Source: Legionella rubrilucens
GTDB lineage: Bacteria > Pseudomonadota > Gammaproteobacteria > Legionellales > Legionellaceae
Reading direction: 5' to 3'
DNA: 64,000 bases
Assembly: GCF_001468125.1 (NCBI RefSeq)
Contig: NZ_LNYT01000022.1
Coordinates: forward strand, 144,150 to 208,149
Below the pieces are notes generated by a model. The model did no database searches. It was not told the DNA's origin and saw only the letters and a list, made by a program, of their open reading frames with translations. Made by a program: the position numbers and the translations under genes. How positions within the stretch are numbered: position 1 is the stretch's first letter; each line of letters starts with the position of its first letter. Shown piece by piece: positions 26,875-36,826 of the stretch.

Positions 26875-29800
26875 ATGGGCGAACAATTTCTTAGCGTTTT
26901 TCTGTCAAAAAAAACAATCAGCGAATTACGCCAGCTTCTGCTCACCGAAAAGCCTTCCGTTGACGATCTGAAGCAACTCATTGCCCAACTCGACAAAGCG
27001 CAGGCCTACGACCATCTCCGTGTCTTGCTGGTTTTAGTCCGGGAGCTTGTCAGTGAGGAGAGCAAACAAAAGCAACTGCTGAACGGTTTAAATTCAATTT
27101 TATTGGCCCATGCCTGTCAACACAATGACAACCAGGATATGGTGAGCCGCCTAAATGAACTGAGAACGTTGGCATCACCCGACGATGCGCTGTGGTCAAT
27201 GGTCCTGGAGGAGCTGCTGCAATGGATCAAGCAATCACGCACGTCCGAAGAAATCAAAGACGTATTAAGCCGCCTCCCTGCCTCTGTCTGTGAAAAATTC
27301 TACCAACGCCTGCTTGAAACGGCTTCAGGCAAAGAGCACTGGGTCTCGTCATTCATTCAGTTTGTTTTGTCTTCTGCCGAAGACCTTAAAAAAAGCCAGC
27401 ATCTTGAAGCCTTAGCCCGATGTTTGATTCTCTCTCCTCTCCCGTGTACAACCGAGGATTTAAAATCACTAAGCCTGTTATTAAGCACCCGGCAACTGAT
27501 TGACGTGACCTTTCATTTGCGCGCCCTGGCGTCCACTTATACCAGTAAAGACACCCCCAGCCATTCATCGCCGCTGAAGCACCTTTATTTAAGCCATTAC
27601 GAAGAATTGCTGATGTGCTTAACCATTCGAGCGACCGCGTCGGAATCGGAGTATCAGCAATTAACAGAGAACAATGCGGAACTGGCGAATTTACTGATGT
27701 CCAAGCAGTTAAAATTGCTGGACTCCGTGGAAGAACAACGGAACCTGATTTTTAAATTGCTGAAACACTGTGCCCATTTCAACTGGCAGGATAAGCCGTT
27801 TCATGCCTTTATCCTTGGGCAGATTGTCGACGTGCTGCAAGCCCTGTCCAAGGAACAGGCCGCGCTCGGTTTTAGCCACTACTTTCTTTACCACCACAAC
27901 CGAAATTATTATGACGTCGTCCGCCTTCTTGATGCTCTTTTTGAAAGAAAACCCGATGATGAACTTATTCTATACTGCCTGAAGCAGCATAATGATGCGG
28001 ATAACTTCTTCATTATTAATTACCTGACCGCCAGCCGAACACGCGACAATAAACTGCTTCGCGGTTGCCTGGACATGCTGGATATCAGCCAGCTGCTTAA
28101 TTTTTGTGGCCCGCTTGCAGCTTTGGCGCATCTTTACCGTCACGAGCAACCTTATTACCTTAAAATCTATTGTGAAATGGTGATCCGCAAAATCACACTG
28201 GCGAACAAGGTAAAAAGCGGCTTCCCTGAACTGGTGGCTGCCATTCCTGATCAGGCCTGGGATGAAATGGTGGATTTAGTCTTTAATCAGTTAAAGGATC
28301 AACCTAAAGTACAATATGAGTGGCTCATGGCCTTGCTGGGCAGCCGTGTGGACAAGACCAAATTAATGCCTTATTGCCGCCTGCTCCTTAATCAGGGAAT
28401 TTATGCTAATCAAAAGCAGGACATCTTAAAACAATTGTCCTGCCAGGAATTATTTGATTTCTACCTCTATCTGGTGCGAAATCAGGCGGGCGAAGACGAA
28501 TTTGCCTGCTTTGTCGAACTGTTCAAAGAAACGGACCGACAAACGGTATTGCTTTACATTCTTTCGAATACCCCGCTTATCAGCCGCACCTTCCTTGGCA
28601 AGCTGCTGGATTCGATTGAAATTAAAAACATCATTTATCTTGTGGGGGAACTGGTTGATTTAGCCCAAAAGGATGCCGAATACAAGGCTACGCTGGAACA
28701 GGTACTGCTTCATTTCTGCAACAGGCTGCAGCTGACCTATGACGGTAATGCGCCCGTGCATCACTGGACTCTGTGTCAAAACAGCTCGCTTATTGCTGAA
28801 CAGTTACTGTTAAGCCCCGTTTGTTTTCTTTCGCTTTGCTCGCGCTCGTCTTACCTGCAAAACTTCACACCGTCCCTGTTGCAGGGTATTGTTTGCCAGG
28901 ATGTAGCGACTGATCTTAAGTTACGGATAACCCGTGTGTTGGATATCGCCAGGCTCAATGAAGCCTCAGCGGATACGATAGCGCTCAATTTACTCTGTCA
29001 TTTTCGTGAGTCTCCGGTTGTTCTGCATGAGTTGTTTAGCCACCTATCGCTCATTGAAAGCAGTTTAAGTGAGGAGGGAAGAAGAAATTATAAGTATTTA
29101 AAGGCCAGTTGCTGGGCTTTGTTAAAACCCAAAGAACAGGGTAAAGCCGTCGATGACGAAAGTTCTGTCAAAATCCTGCTTACGTCTCAATTGAATGCTC
29201 CCCATTGTTTTGACGGCGTATTGACCACACTGGCTAACAACCTTGCCCAAAACAAGGACGTGCATTTAAGCGCGCTGTACCTTACTCAGATTGAACCCAA
29301 GAATTTTGATCAAATCAAGCCCGACGTGATGGTCTCTGTTTTACTGCATTCCATGGATGACCGAACGCAGGAAAACTGGAAAAAAACCGCCCAGTATCTG
29401 CTGTCCCAATCGCCGGAGAATGCCGTCGCTTTTGTGAAATGCCTGGTCAGTGAATTAAAAAAAATCAAAAATAACCCTTTACTGGTGAATCAGTGTTTCC
29501 AGTTTGTCAGCCAGTTGCCCCAGTTTGCAACCCTTCTGCCCTTATTCGATGACGAACTCCTGCAGTGGTTGGTTATGGAAAGCAGTGAGGATTACCTGAA
29601 GAGCAATTTCTGCGCATGGCTGAACACATTAACTGACAAGGGGCGTCTTAAAGACATTGCCCTGGGGCCTTTAATTTCCCTGTTGCCAGCCGATTCGCAA
29701 TGGCTCAATGGCGTGTTGCAACAACCAGGCTTAACCCCTTATCTGCCTGCCATTTTTATCGAATTGACACGCCATGAGCGGTGCGAGGTACATTGCATCT

Positions 29801-32800
29801 GTTTGTATCAACAGATTAATAAACTGGGTTCATCTGAAAAACGCAAAGCCATCGACGCCATGCAACAGCGCCTGGGGCAATCAGGACACAGACTCTCCAT
29901 TGCCGCTCCTGTATTAACCATGCTCATCCTTGATTTAACCGATATCCAGTTTCACAATTTAAGTGACAAGTCCCTCATTTCTCAGCAACTGAAGCTCTTT
30001 CAACACTGGATGAGTAATCAGAATGAAAACCCTTATTTCATGAAGGAGCTTGAAAGCGAGCTGTTTAATCTCATCAATTTTCTTAACGAACGCGACATCC
30101 AGTGGCCCCGATTAATTTTAAGCGATAAAGCCTTTGCCTCGCTGGCTTTATCCTGTCTCTCCAGTGCAGAGGCCAAAACCATCGATCGTCACCCGTTCAC
30201 TACCCTGTTGTTGAATCACATCACTGTGACGCTTCATCCTGCCCTGACCAAAGACCGGATTTTTCAGAATTACATTAAACAATTGCTGCTTAATCCACCA
30301 GCGCTGCTGCAGGAGGATCAATTTACCCTCCTCTTTGATAAGCTGGACGCCGAAGAAGGCAGGCAACTTGCCCTGGAACTGCTTAAGCGGCCCGCGCTTG
30401 AAGACGTGCAATGGTCTGCCTTATTAACCTTGTCCCGCGCATTAACGGTGAATGAATTATTTGCCATTTATGAACAAAGTAAAACCCGCTTTGTGTTTGT
30501 GGATTTGATCGTCCGTCATCCACAGGGGATTGGCCAACTTAATGAAAAGCAAAAAAAATCACTATTGGACAATCTGGACTCTGGAAAACAGCTGTTACGG
30601 ATTTTAGACAGCCAGACTGGCATTGACATTAAATTTGCCTTCGTAGCCGCCCTCTTTGACTACTTAGCCGGTACCAATACCTCACTGGAAGCCTGGCTTA
30701 GCCGATTGAATGTTGACGGCCAGACCTTAGCCGCGCTCGCCAATTACACCAGTCATCAGGTCCATCAAACGCAATTACGGCAGATGATTGAGCGAAATTC
30801 GTATCGCCACCATGAAATCAGGCATTACCTTAACCATCCCACACTCGACATGCCCCTTAACCAGGAAGGTCTCCTGCATCAATTTGTCAAAACCCTCTGG
30901 CTTCATCCCGAGCAGGGCCACTCTTGCCATCCCGCGTTCCTTAAAAGCCTCGATCTAAAGACATTGAAAAGCACGTTAAAAATTCAATCCCTTTTCCTGT
31001 CGCACTTAAACAGCCTGCAAACCTTTTTTGAACCCTTTGCCAACAGCCAGGAAGTTGCAGCCGAAACGCTGGCTGCTGCGAGGTGGGTGCATCGTTTGCC
31101 GCTGCTCGGTGACGGCTTGCTTGAAATTCTTTATTACTATTTTGGTTGTGATGATAAAAACATCAAAATCGCCATTGAAGGCACCAAACTCTACACCAGT
31201 TTGATTAAGCCGCTGTCAGAAGGCTTTTCATCTCAGGGATTATTTGACACACAACTTAATGAGCTTCATGCCCTGTTAAATGACTATGTGAAGGTTTTCA
31301 CCCCTGACAATCCACACCGAAAATGGATACAAAACATTATCCAACGCTATGATTTCAGCCTGCAGAGTATGGAACATGCCACATCAACCCAGGTCTACAA
31401 TCTCTTTCTTCCAGGCTGTAATCTGGGCAAAATGAGCAAAGGCGGTGTCGCTCGTCTGGATTCCAGAACCACTCATCATCTCGTCACCGTGGAACCCAAG
31501 CCTTTGCCCACGACCAGAATCTCCACCTTGTTGACCATGAGTGCCAGCCATCCCCTGTTATTGAAAGACAAGGAAATGCAAACCTGGCTTCTTGATTCTT
31601 TCCTTTTTTCCAGCAATGGCCGTTCAATTGATAATTCCTTGCTCCATACCTTGTTAAGCGGCTTTGACCCAGCGGAATTCACGGTTAAAATGCGCGAAAT
31701 AAAACAGAAAATGGACAAGTATTACGAGTGTTTCCAGTTCCTCCGGGAATTAAGAAAAGAAGTAAGTCTATCCGACCTGGTTACGTTATTATTGAAGCAA
31801 GACCAATCCAGGCTGAGCCTCCTTTTGGGGGCCTGTGAGTTTGCCGAACTGCGCTACCTCACGCAGATTATTCTTCTGATCCTGTACATAAAACGGCTTA
31901 GGCTTACACAGGACCAGATCAGCAGTTTACTGCCCTTACCTTCAATCAATACCCACGTGCTCGAATGGGTGCAGCAGGATCTTGTTAAAATAGAAGGGGT
32001 GAAATCCCTGCTGACCGAACAACATCACTGCATCGAGCAGGAAGGCTTAAACTATCGTACAGATAATCAAAACAGCGCCCGATTAAATGCGTTGGCAGCC
32101 GCCACCCTACGCCACACCAGCCCTCGTCATTTCTACAATACACTCAACAGCTACCTCGCTGTCTTTGAAAAAAAATACGACGAAGAAAGCCGGGTGGCGT
32201 TCACGAGACTGCTGGAGTCTCTCCTCAGTGAGGAAAAAAACCCTGCTGCGGTTTTATCCCACTTAAGTCCCAAGCTGCTTGAGTTGGTGACTCACTATGC
32301 ACTGGATAACCAGGGTAAACCGGTTTTCCTGCTGGAACACCTGGTACTTAACGGTTATGGGCAAAAATGCCAAGCCTTAGCCAGGACCAAATTGCAACAG
32401 CTATTGGTTGACAGACTGTCGACTGAGCCCGTGCCGGACACACTGGAGGCGTTGTCTCTGGAGCAATGGAGTAAACTTTCCGAATCAGACCTTGACACCC
32501 TGCTGCGTATTCAACACCTCCTGTTTCTCATTGAACCAGCGGCTGATTTAATCCCCTGGCGCAAACACCACCTGGATATATCCCCCCGTGTACGGGCCTG
32601 CTTCAGCGCAGACGCAAGCCTGTTTAAGCTGTTTACACGGCTGGAGCAGGAAGCCCAGCGTTTGCATGCCAATAAACAGTTACCGCTTCAAGCCCTTGAC
32701 AATTTAGGCGCTGCCTTTGCTTTTTTAAAACGGGAAAACAAAAGCATGGCCTACCTGTCGATGGAGAATTACCCACAAAAAAGCGAATTCGCTGAGCCGG

Positions 32801-35370
32801 TTATTAATCATCATTATTATGGATTATTTGCATTTTTAGGTGAGAGCCCTGAGTCGCTCCTTGATGGGTTTATTGAATGGTTGGCCGCCCTGCCCCCGGC
32901 AACGCTTGATAAACAACAGTCATTAAACGAATTATTGCGGGACATCAGCAACAAGCACTTATTGAAAGAGCTCACGGGGCGTCTGGCGAATCAGACACTT
33001 CACCCCACGCAGGCCACGTGGATTTATACTCAACTCAAATCATTGGCTATCCCCAGCGAACAACGCATTGAAATGGCGGGGACAGCCTTTGACTGGTCCT
33101 GGCTTGAAGAGGAAATTAGCACGTCGTCCATGCCCGATTCCTTAAACCTGCTCAAAGCAGCGCTGGCGAATACCCGTCATCAGGAGGCTATTCTTGCCAC
33201 GACAAAGCGTCAGCAGGCTTTTTTAAAATTGCTTGCCACTTTAAAATTTCCAGCCAATGAACTGGTTCTACTGCTAAAAAACACTGGCCCCGCCTTGCGC
33301 TCCCTCGTGGCCATTCACCTGCTAAGCCGGACAGATTACCTTGATAAATTACACGGTGAATCACTGCTTTTGTCCTTAAACAACCTGCCGGCCATGCCCT
33401 TGCCCCGTCGGCTGCAGAGCCTGACTCAGGCCATAGAAAGGAACATGCTAACTCAGGACCTGCTACAGGATCTGACGGAGGAGTCTGCCGCCAGTTTATT
33501 TTGCTCCCCTTTGCATTTCCATGGCTTTTCGGAAACAACGGTGACCTTCCTGCTGAAACGTTTAAACACTCAAGCACGCGACAATCTGCTCCGCTACTGG
33601 TTAAATCACTATGCTAATCTGCCCTGCTCCACTGTTCCCTTGATTGCCTTAGCCAATACCTGGAATAAGCAGGTATTAACAATGCTTGGCGAAATGGACC
33701 CCGGCAAACGGCGCCCCCTGTTGATGACACTGATTGAGAAGCATCACCTGTTGTCCGATGGCAGCAAATTAAATGGCTTAGTCAGTGGTTGCGATGAAGC
33801 GCATTTGGCCTATGCCTTACAACTGTATCTTCATGGACGTCAGGACATGCAGTCTTTGATTGATCTGATTAAAAATATCTTAGCCACGATGGAGGTGCAG
33901 AAATTATCTTCGCCGACACTGCAGCTGTTGATTCGAGTGACGGAAGACAGTCATTTCGCGGATCTGCAGGCCCGCTTAAGTTCTGCAACCAGTGATTATC
34001 TCCGCGAGAATGCGCTCAAAGGCAACTGCAGCCTCTTTTACGATGATGGCGTGTTGTCGATCCAGCGCTTGCGCAAGCCCTTACTTGATGAAAGCGCGGA
34101 AAAAGAGAAAAAATCCCGGGGTTTCCTGGGCTTCTTATTTACACCCGCGAACAAGGAACCGGCAGAATCCCTGTCACCGGATGAACCGGTTGTATTTAAT
34201 GAAATGCGAGAAGAGTTCAACTCCATTCTTTCCATTCATTATTTTTTAATTCATTACTGTAATAATGACGAAGACTTAAAGCAGTTGATGAGCCATTATC
34301 TGCAGTACTGCAGCCAGGAGAAGCAGGTTCAGCATCTCCATGCTATCGCCTGGTTAATTAATCAAACCAGCCTTAAAGCCTCTCTGCGCAGAATTCTGTT
34401 TGAAAGTTTCTGGAAATACCCCCAGGTCATGGATGGCAAAATCGCCTCCTGCCTCCTGCGTTACGATGGCATCAAAGTAGTCAAACGCCTGGGGCTGCAA
34501 AAAAAATACCAGGAATTATCCAGCCTGTGCAGTCAGAGCTTGCCTTATCTCGACCATTATTCAGACACAGCCTCGATTGTACGTCTGGCCCAACAGGAAG
34601 CTGATTTTGAACAGGCATTAAGCACAACATCACCCTTTTTACGGGAATGGCGCATCTGGTTCAAACGCTGCCTTTTTTATGGCTTCAGCGGCTGGTTTGT
34701 TCCTAAAAAGCCGCAATTTGTTACGCCTTTTGACGAAGATCCCGCTCGTCTGGAACTGGTGTTTCCTGACTTGTCCGGCGACAAAAAGGAACCGTCCAAA
34801 ACGCATATCAAATCGTTAGCTGAACAGCTTCATCAACTCCACAGCGACGCCTCTCTGGAAGAATTGACTGAATTCAAACAGGCCCTTGAGGTTTATGATT
34901 GGCAGGCTCAGAAACCGGATGAAATACGGGTGCGCGAACAAACGGATCGCTTGTTCAGTGACTTGCTTGTACGGGCTAAACGGCTTGATTTTTCTCCCTG
35001 GCTCTCGCACAACCTGGATCCTTTTATTAAAAACCGCAAAACGCTGCTTGCCATTTACAGCCAGAATGGCGATGAGAAAGCCTTACGCCACCTGTTAAAT
35101 AAAGCCGCAGACGAATTGCCTTTATTTAAAACCCTGGCTGATGAATGGTTTACGTCGGCAGAGCCGCCCTTGCAGGAAACAAACAACGTGGTACCGACTG
35201 ACAACAAACCGGCCGATCCTGGCCTTGTCGGTCAACTCATTAACGCCACCGTCAATGCTGTTGTTTCCTTACCCGTTTTGCCCAGATTATTATTCTGGGG
35301 GCCGGAGAAGCCGATTAAGTCGGAGATGGAACTCATTCCACCCAGCCAAAGCCCGCTGTCATCCACCTGA
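26875..35370 (+). CDS. Giant (2831-residue) helical protein of unknown function
   Basis: The largest gene of the window, 8.5 kb with no internal stop. The frame opens at a TTG at 26806, but the ATG at 26875 has AGGAGG 8 bases upstream and is the likely start. The sequence is very Leu-rich and almost wholly helical by eye, with many 30-45-residue blocks of paired amphipathic helices suggestive of a HEAT/ARM-like solenoid, though I cannot define a strict repeat. No signal peptide is present. Short hydrophobic/aromatic stretches occur near the C-terminus (for example REWRIWFKRCLFYGF and NAVVSLPVLPRLLFW). The tail is Pro/Ser/Glu-rich (EMELIPPSQSPLSST). Size and style recall large Legionella effectors such as SidH or SdhA, but I see no homology that proves this. 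No catalytic motif was found. Confidence 0.85.
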   Translation: MGEQFLSVFLSKKTISELRQLLLTEKPSVDDLKQLIAQLDKAQAYDHLRVLLVLVRELVSEESKQKQLLNGLNSILLAHACQHNDNQDMVSRLNELRTLASPDDALWSMVLEELLQWIKQSRTSEEIKDVLSRLPASVCEKFYQRLLETASGKEHWVSSFIQFVLSSAEDLKKSQHLEALARCLILSPLPCTTEDLKSLSLLLSTRQLIDVTFHLRALASTYTSKDTPSHSSPLKHLYLSHYEELLMCLTIRATASESEYQQLTENNAELANLLMSKQLKLLDSVEEQRNLIFKLLKHCAHFNWQDKPFHAFILGQIVDVLQALSKEQAALGFSHYFLYHHNRNYYDVVRLLDALFERKPDDELILYCLKQHNDADNFFIINYLTASRTRDNKLLRGCLDMLDISQLLNFCGPLAALAHLYRHEQPYYLKIYCEMVIRKITLANKVKSGFPELVAAIPDQAWDEMVDLVFNQLKDQPKVQYEWLMALLGSRVDKTKLMPYCRLLLNQGIYANQKQDILKQLSCQELFDFYLYLVRNQAGEDEFACFVELFKETDRQTVLLYILSNTPLISRTFLGKLLDSIEIKNIIYLVGELVDLAQKDAEYKATLEQVLLHFCNRLQLTYDGNAPVHHWTLCQNSSLIAEQLLLSPVCFLSLCSRSSYLQNFTPSLLQGIVCQDVATDLKLRITRVLDIARLNEASADTIALNLLCHFRESPVVLHELFSHLSLIESSLSEEGRRNYKYLKASCWALLKPKEQGKAVDDESSVKILLTSQLNAPHCFDGVLTTLANNLAQNKDVHLSALYLTQIEPKNFDQIKPDVMVSVLLHSMDDRTQENWKKTAQYLLSQSPENAVAFVKCLVSELKKIKNNPLLVNQCFQFVSQLPQFATLLPLFDDELLQWLVMESSEDYLKSNFCAWLNTLTDKGRLKDIALGPLISLLPADSQWLNGVLQQPGLTPYLPAIFIELTRHERCEVHCICLYQQINKLGSSEKRKAIDAMQQRLGQSGHRLSIAAPVLTMLILDLTDIQFHNLSDKSLISQQLKLFQHWMSNQNENPYFMKELESELFNLINFLNERDIQWPRLILSDKAFASLALSCLSSAEAKTIDRHPFTTLLLNHITVTLHPALTKDRIFQNYIKQLLLNPPALLQEDQFTLLFDKLDAEEGRQLALELLKRPALEDVQWSALLTLSRALTVNELFAIYEQSKTRFVFVDLIVRHPQGIGQLNEKQKKSLLDNLDSGKQLLRILDSQTGIDIKFAFVAALFDYLAGTNTSLEAWLSRLNVDGQTLAALANYTSHQVHQTQLRQMIERNSYRHHEIRHYLNHPTLDMPLNQEGLLHQFVKTLWLHPEQGHSCHPAFLKSLDLKTLKSTLKIQSLFLSHLNSLQTFFEPFANSQEVAAETLAAARWVHRLPLLGDGLLEILYYYFGCDDKNIKIAIEGTKLYTSLIKPLSEGFSSQGLFDTQLNELHALLNDYVKVFTPDNPHRKWIQNIIQRYDFSLQSMEHATSTQVYNLFLPGCNLGKMSKGGVARLDSRTTHHLVTVEPKPLPTTRISTLLTMSASHPLLLKDKEMQTWLLDSFLFSSNGRSIDNSLLHTLLSGFDPAEFTVKMREIKQKMDKYYECFQFLRELRKEVSLSDLVTLLLKQDQSRLSLLLGACEFAELRYLTQIILLILYIKRLRLTQDQISSLLPLPSINTHVLEWVQQDLVKIEGVKSLLTEQHHCIEQEGLNYRTDNQNSARLNALAAATLRHTSPRHFYNTLNSYLAVFEKKYDEESRVAFTRLLESLLSEEKNPAAVLSHLSPKLLELVTHYALDNQGKPVFLLEHLVLNGYGQKCQALARTKLQQLLVDRLSTEPVPDTLEALSLEQWSKLSESDLDTLLRIQHLLFLIEPAADLIPWRKHHLDISPRVRACFSADASLFKLFTRLEQEAQRLHANKQLPLQALDNLGAAFAFLKRENKSMAYLSMENYPQKSEFAEPVINHHYYGLFAFLGESPESLLDGFIEWLAALPPATLDKQQSLNELLRDISNKHLLKELTGRLANQTLHPTQATWIYTQLKSLAIPSEQRIEMAGTAFDWSWLEEEISTSSMPDSLNLLKAALANTRHQEAILATTKRQQAFLKLLATLKFPANELVLLLKNTGPALRSLVAIHLLSRTDYLDKLHGESLLLSLNNLPAMPLPRRLQSLTQAIERNMLTQDLLQDLTEESAASLFCSPLHFHGFSETTVTFLLKRLNTQARDNLLRYWLNHYANLPCSTVPLIALANTWNKQVLTMLGEMDPGKRRPLLMTLIEKHHLLSDGSKLNGLVSGCDEAHLAYALQLYLHGRQDMQSLIDLIKNILATMEVQKLSSPTLQLLIRVTEDSHFADLQARLSSATSDYLRENALKGNCSLFYDDGVLSIQRLRKPLLDESAEKEKKSRGFLGFLFTPANKEPAESLSPDEPVVFNEMREEFNSILSIHYFLIHYCNNDEDLKQLMSHYLQYCSQEKQVQHLHAIAWLINQTSLKASLRRILFESFWKYPQVMDGKIASCLLRYDGIKVVKRLGLQKKYQELSSLCSQSLPYLDHYSDTASIVRLAQQEADFEQALSTTSPFLREWRIWFKRCLFYGFSGWFVPKKPQFVTPFDEDPARLELVFPDLSGDKKEPSKTHIKSLAEQLHQLHSDASLEELTEFKQALEVYDWQAQKPDEIRVREQTDRLFSDLLVRAKRLDFSPWLSHNLDPFIKNRKTLLAIYSQNGDEKALRHLLNKAADELPLFKTLADEWFTSAEPPLQETNNVVPTDNKPADPGLVGQLINATVNAVVSLPVLPRLLFWGPEKPIKSEMELIPPSQSPLSST

Positions 35371-35417
35371 GAGGAAAGGCATTATTTCACCAACAGAGCA
35401 ATAAATAACCCAAAATG

Positions 35418-35446
35418 TTTATTTATTCCGAATATTGGAATATAAT
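35418..35446 (+). promoter_or_regulatory. Possible promoter of the small exported-protein gene
   Basis: A perfect TATAAT lies at 35441-35446, 65 bases before the ATG at 35511. The -35 position 17 bases upstream reads TTTATT (35418-35423), a poor match. The surroundings are AT-rich. Confidence 0.35.
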
Positions 35447-35510
35447 CACCCACCTTGGTCGTGTTACCATTTCTTTTTCGGATAAAAAACAAGATCTTAC
35501 GGAGTTACTT

Positions 35511-35903
35511 ATGAGTCCATTTAAATTATTGGTATTGTTTATACTTTTTTCCTCAACTGTTGCGGCCATGCCTGGACATACTGAAAAATTACAAGGCACA
35601 GCCCTGCTGGCCAGTCAGGTAGTTGAAGGAAGCGCATCGCTTTTCGCTCACAAGGAAATCAGGGTGACCGCTGTAAAAAAATCAGGCAGTACCACGTACA
35701 TTACCCTGAAGACCATGGATCAACAATCAACCGCGACCCTGGCTATTCCAACACTGGCTACGCACCAATTGCCTCTTGTCGCAGGACAGGTATTAAAGGT
35801 AACCAGTAATGCCGGGACCTATCTCCTTTATGCCGCCGGCCAATTGGTTGCCGTTCTTCCTCACGAATTTAATAAAACCCTTTCGTTAAAAAACCACGCC
35901 TGA
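35511..35903 (+). CDS. Small exported protein of unknown function
   Basis: A 130-residue protein with a signal peptide (MSPFKLLVLFILFSSTVAAM, cleavage near 19-20). The mature part is predicted mostly beta, with repeated Thr/Ala/Val strands. The frame extends upstream to 35415, but the ATG at 35511 has GGAG 6 bases before it and directly begins the signal peptide. A strong intrinsic terminator follows immediately, so the gene is probably monocistronic. I recognise no family. Confidence 0.78.
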   Translation: MSPFKLLVLFILFSSTVAAMPGHTEKLQGTALLASQVVEGSASLFAHKEIRVTAVKKSGSTTYITLKTMDQQSTATLAIPTLATHQLPLVAGQVLKVTSNAGTYLLYAAGQLVAVLPHEFNKTLSLKNHA

Positions 35904-35910
35904 TAAGCAC

Positions 35911-35935
35911 CCCCCGGCAAGCCGGGGTTTTTTTT
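35911..35935 (+). terminator. Intrinsic terminator
   Basis: CCCCGG (35912-35917), loop CAAG and CCGGGG (35922-35927) are followed by eight T residues. A textbook rho-independent terminator 8 bases after the stop of the exported-protein gene. Confidence 0.92.
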
Positions 35936-35983
35936 GTCATTTTATTTTTGCATTTTTAAAAATTATTAACTATTTTTAATCTC

Positions 35984-36009
35984 ACTGAGAACAATTCGTA
36001 CCTCTCAGT
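35984..36009. promoter_or_regulatory. Inverted repeat upstream of the CsbD gene
   Basis: ACTGAGA (35984-35990) and TCTCAGT (36003-36009) are perfect inverted 7-mers with a 12-base spacer, 24 bases before the CsbD-family ATG. The spacing would suit an operator for a dimeric regulator or a 5'-UTR hairpin. No known consensus was recognised. Confidence 0.4.
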
Positions 36010-36033
36010 CAAAAAACAATCAAGGAGAATGAA

Positions 36034-36234
36034 ATGAATAAGGATATCTTTCAAGGCCGTTGGGAAGAAGTCAAAGGCAAAATGAAACAAGCCTGGGGTA
36101 AACTGACTGACGACGATTTACAGGCGATCGAAGGCGACCAACAAGAAATTTACGGCAAACTGCAACAACGTTACGGTTATAGCCGTGAACAGGCTGAGAA
36201 AGCCATTAAAGACTTCCAAAATCGTTATCATTAA
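36034..36234 (+). CDS. CsbD family stress protein
   Basis: A 66-residue CsbD-like protein, a small hydrophilic helical family induced by general stress in many bacteria (YjbJ in E. coli) but without a known mechanism. Family blocks are WEEVKGKMKQAWGKLTDDDL, a central EGDQQEIYGKLQQRYGYS and a C-terminal amphipathic helix. AAGGAGA precedes the ATG. An inverted repeat and an AT-rich region lie upstream, and the next small exported-protein gene starts 25 bp downstream with its own Shine-Dalgarno. Confidence 0.93.
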   Translation: MNKDIFQGRWEEVKGKMKQAWGKLTDDDLQAIEGDQQEIYGKLQQRYGYSREQAEKAIKDFQNRYH

Positions 36235-36259
36235 TTTACTCAGTACAAGGAGAGTCACT

Positions 36260-36502
36260 ATGAAAATAACATCTTTTGTTTTTGCTGGCGTTATGCTGGC
36301 AGCCACCAGCCTTTATGCAGCCAATACGGACATGACGTCCAACTGGGTCTGCACAACCAATGCCAGCAACAGCGATGTTGAGGCAGATAAAGCAGCTGAC
36401 AAACAAATGGCCGATAACGCCCGTTCTGCCGATGAAGCCTTTAATTTTGCCGGCCAGCATTGCCGTGACTGCACGAAAATTACCTGTGAAGTCAAAAACT
36501 AA
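36260..36502 (+). CDS. Small exported four-cysteine protein
   Basis: An 80-residue protein with a signal peptide (MKITSFVFAGVMLAATSLYAA). The mature ~60 residues carry four cysteines (WVCTT, HCRDC, TCEVK), suggesting two periplasmic disulfides. The ATG at 36260 follows AAGGAGA. It probably shares a transcript with the CsbD gene. Two hairpins follow the stop. Function unknown; it resembles other short Cys-containing exported proteins of Legionella only in general style. Confidence 0.8.
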   Translation: MKITSFVFAGVMLAATSLYAANTDMTSNWVCTTNASNSDVEADKAADKQMADNARSADEAFNFAGQHCRDCTKITCEVKN

Positions 36503-36511
36503 TCGGCTTGT

Positions 36512-36548
36512 CTTCCATCCTCAAGCAGGATGGAAGCACTTCCAGTGC
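36512..36548 (+). terminator. Tandem hairpins, probable terminator or mRNA 3' end
   Basis: CTTCCATCCT (36512-36521) and AGGATGGAAG (36527-36536) make a perfect 10-bp stem with a 5-base loop. A second 5-bp stem, GCACT/AGTGC (36536-36548), follows directly. Only a short T run (TTTT) comes after, so termination is less certain than mRNA 3'-end protection. Confidence 0.5.
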
Positions 36549-36826
36549 CGTTTTCTCGCGTCGAAGAAGCCTTTCCGTATCAATTCCTGCCTCTACGCCA
36601 TTCTACCGAACTTTGCTTAAACTTAACAAAATAGATTTTGCTAATCATCAGTGCATGGCATAAGGTTATGTTAGTGGTAGTTGTTCCTGCTCGGCTAACA
36701 AGACATCGCCAGGAGGTCTGATTCGACCCGCCGTGTGCCAGCTTACCGTGAGTAAGACGCCTAACGCGAGTCATGTGACATCCACTTTGTGACCAGAACT
36801 GCTGCAGGACAACTTTCCACATTTTT
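36549..36826. other. Gene-poor interval without a recognised feature
   Basis: About 280 bases between the tandem hairpins and the PspC-gene promoter. It holds an imperfect 22-base palindrome at 36623-36644 (TTA, CAAAAT, ATTTTG, TAA) and a GC-richer stretch at 36690-36800 with short inverted repeats. No convincing protein gene, tRNA, tmRNA, 6S or 4.5S RNA was recognised. A minus-strand open frame (36580-36831) has no Shine-Dalgarno and no family resemblance. A small RNA is possible but unproved. Confidence 0.4.

Noticed and set aside
36690..36780. tRNA- or tmRNA-like T-arm resemblance (GGTC..ATTCGACC)
   Set aside because: No acceptor stem, D-arm or anticodon stem can be folded around it.
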